The notes below the pieces were generated by a model. That model worked only from the letters and a program-made list of their open reading frames with translations. It did no database searches and was not told the DNA's origin. Positions 5,933-6,147 of a stretch of DNA of 6,147 nt are shown piece by piece. The stretch is from Evtepia sp. (GTDB taxonomy: Bacteria; Bacillota; Clostridia; Oscillospirales; Oscillospiraceae): assembly GCA_020025735.1 (NCBI GenBank), contig JAHHRP010000106.1:1-6147 (forward strand). The letters are read 5' to 3'. How positions within the stretch are numbered: the stretch's first letter is position 1; every line of letters starts with the position of its first letter. The translations under genes were made by a program, and so were the position numbers.

Positions 5933-5960
5933 TTGCAAAGCAGAGGAAATGTGCTATGCT
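5933..5960 (+). promoter_or_regulatory. Promoter of the membrane protein gene at 6004
   Basis: TTGCAA (5933-5938), 16 bases, then TATGCT (5955-5960). A TG one base before the -10 (5952-5953) makes an extended -10, which would compensate for the moderate boxes. The AAGGAGG ribosome binding site follows at 5989-5995. Confidence 0.55.
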
Positions 5961-6003
5961 AAAGAAGTCTTTGCAGCAAGAGACAGAGAAGGAGGACACC
6001 GTC

Positions 6004-6147
6004 ATGAAGAAACAAAGAGAGACTGGCTGGACCCAGCTGCATAGAGCCTTACGGGCAGAATTCGCTTTTAGCCGCGAGGGCCTGCGGATCAATAGCCGGG
6101 GCCTTTTGCTGGGGCTGGTGGTGGGCCTGCTGGTGGGGGCCTTGGGT
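6004..6147 (+). CDS. N-terminus of a membrane protein (3' end outside window), possibly a ClC-type channel/transporter
   Basis: Forty-eight codons run from ATG 6004 to the window edge with no stop. AAGGAGG at 5989-5995, eight bases before the ATG, is an excellent ribosome binding site. The first 32 residues are charged and probably cytoplasmic; a very hydrophobic, Gly-rich segment (GLLLGLVVGLLVGALG) then begins a membrane helix. A polar N-terminus followed by a G-L-L-x-G-L-x-x-G-type first helix is common in ClC chloride channel/antiporter proteins, but other transporters share it, so the family is a guess. It is divergently transcribed from dusB. Confidence 0.7.
   Translation, partial: MKKQRETGWTQLHRALRAEFAFSREGLRINSRGLLLGLVVGLLVGALG

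Overview
The window looks like chromosomal DNA of a moderately GC-rich, low-mobility Bacillota genome. The gene families and the style of the lipoprotein and EF-G sequences suggest an Oscillospiraceae-type gut clostridium (Flavonifractor or Pseudoflavonifractor-like); this is inference from sequence feel, not a search. There is no transposon, CRISPR array, phage gene, tRNA or rRNA.

Layout. On the + strand, positions 3-1079 hold the end of an operon: the C-terminal part of one gene (probably YycH-like) and a small membrane-anchored YycI-like protein. These are the accessory regulators that usually sit behind the WalK/WalR (YycG/YycF) cell-wall two-component system. A strong bidirectional hairpin terminator (1083-1123) separates this operon from the convergent minus-strand genes. 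The minus strand then carries three independently transcribed genes, in order of transcription: a DusB-type tRNA-dihydrouridine synthase (4837-5826), an EF-G paralogue (2436-4511), and a glycoside hydrolase family 3 (NagZ-like) lipoprotein (1129-2304). Each has its own recognisable promoter. A divergent + strand gene begins at 6004 and runs off the window; only 48 residues of a membrane protein are visible.

The genes do not form one pathway. YycH/I-like proteins and the GH3 lipoprotein both point to the cell envelope, while DusB and EF-G concern tRNA modification and translation. The 4634-4836 stretch between dusB and the EF-G promoter has no credible gene; its part nearest the promoter is AT-rich and may act as an UP element.

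Most interesting points: (1) three mutually complementary segments around the EF-G promoter, arranged so that read-through RNA from dusB would form a terminator whereas RNA started at the EF-G promoter cannot, and instead forms a competing hairpin just before the ribosome binding site; (2) a NagZ-like lipoprotein in which the acid/base histidine motif and several sugar-binding positions are replaced although the nucleophile Asp is kept, suggesting a pseudoenzyme or changed specificity; (3) an EF-G with altered G2, G3 and G4 GTPase motifs. I see no clear novel multi-gene system.
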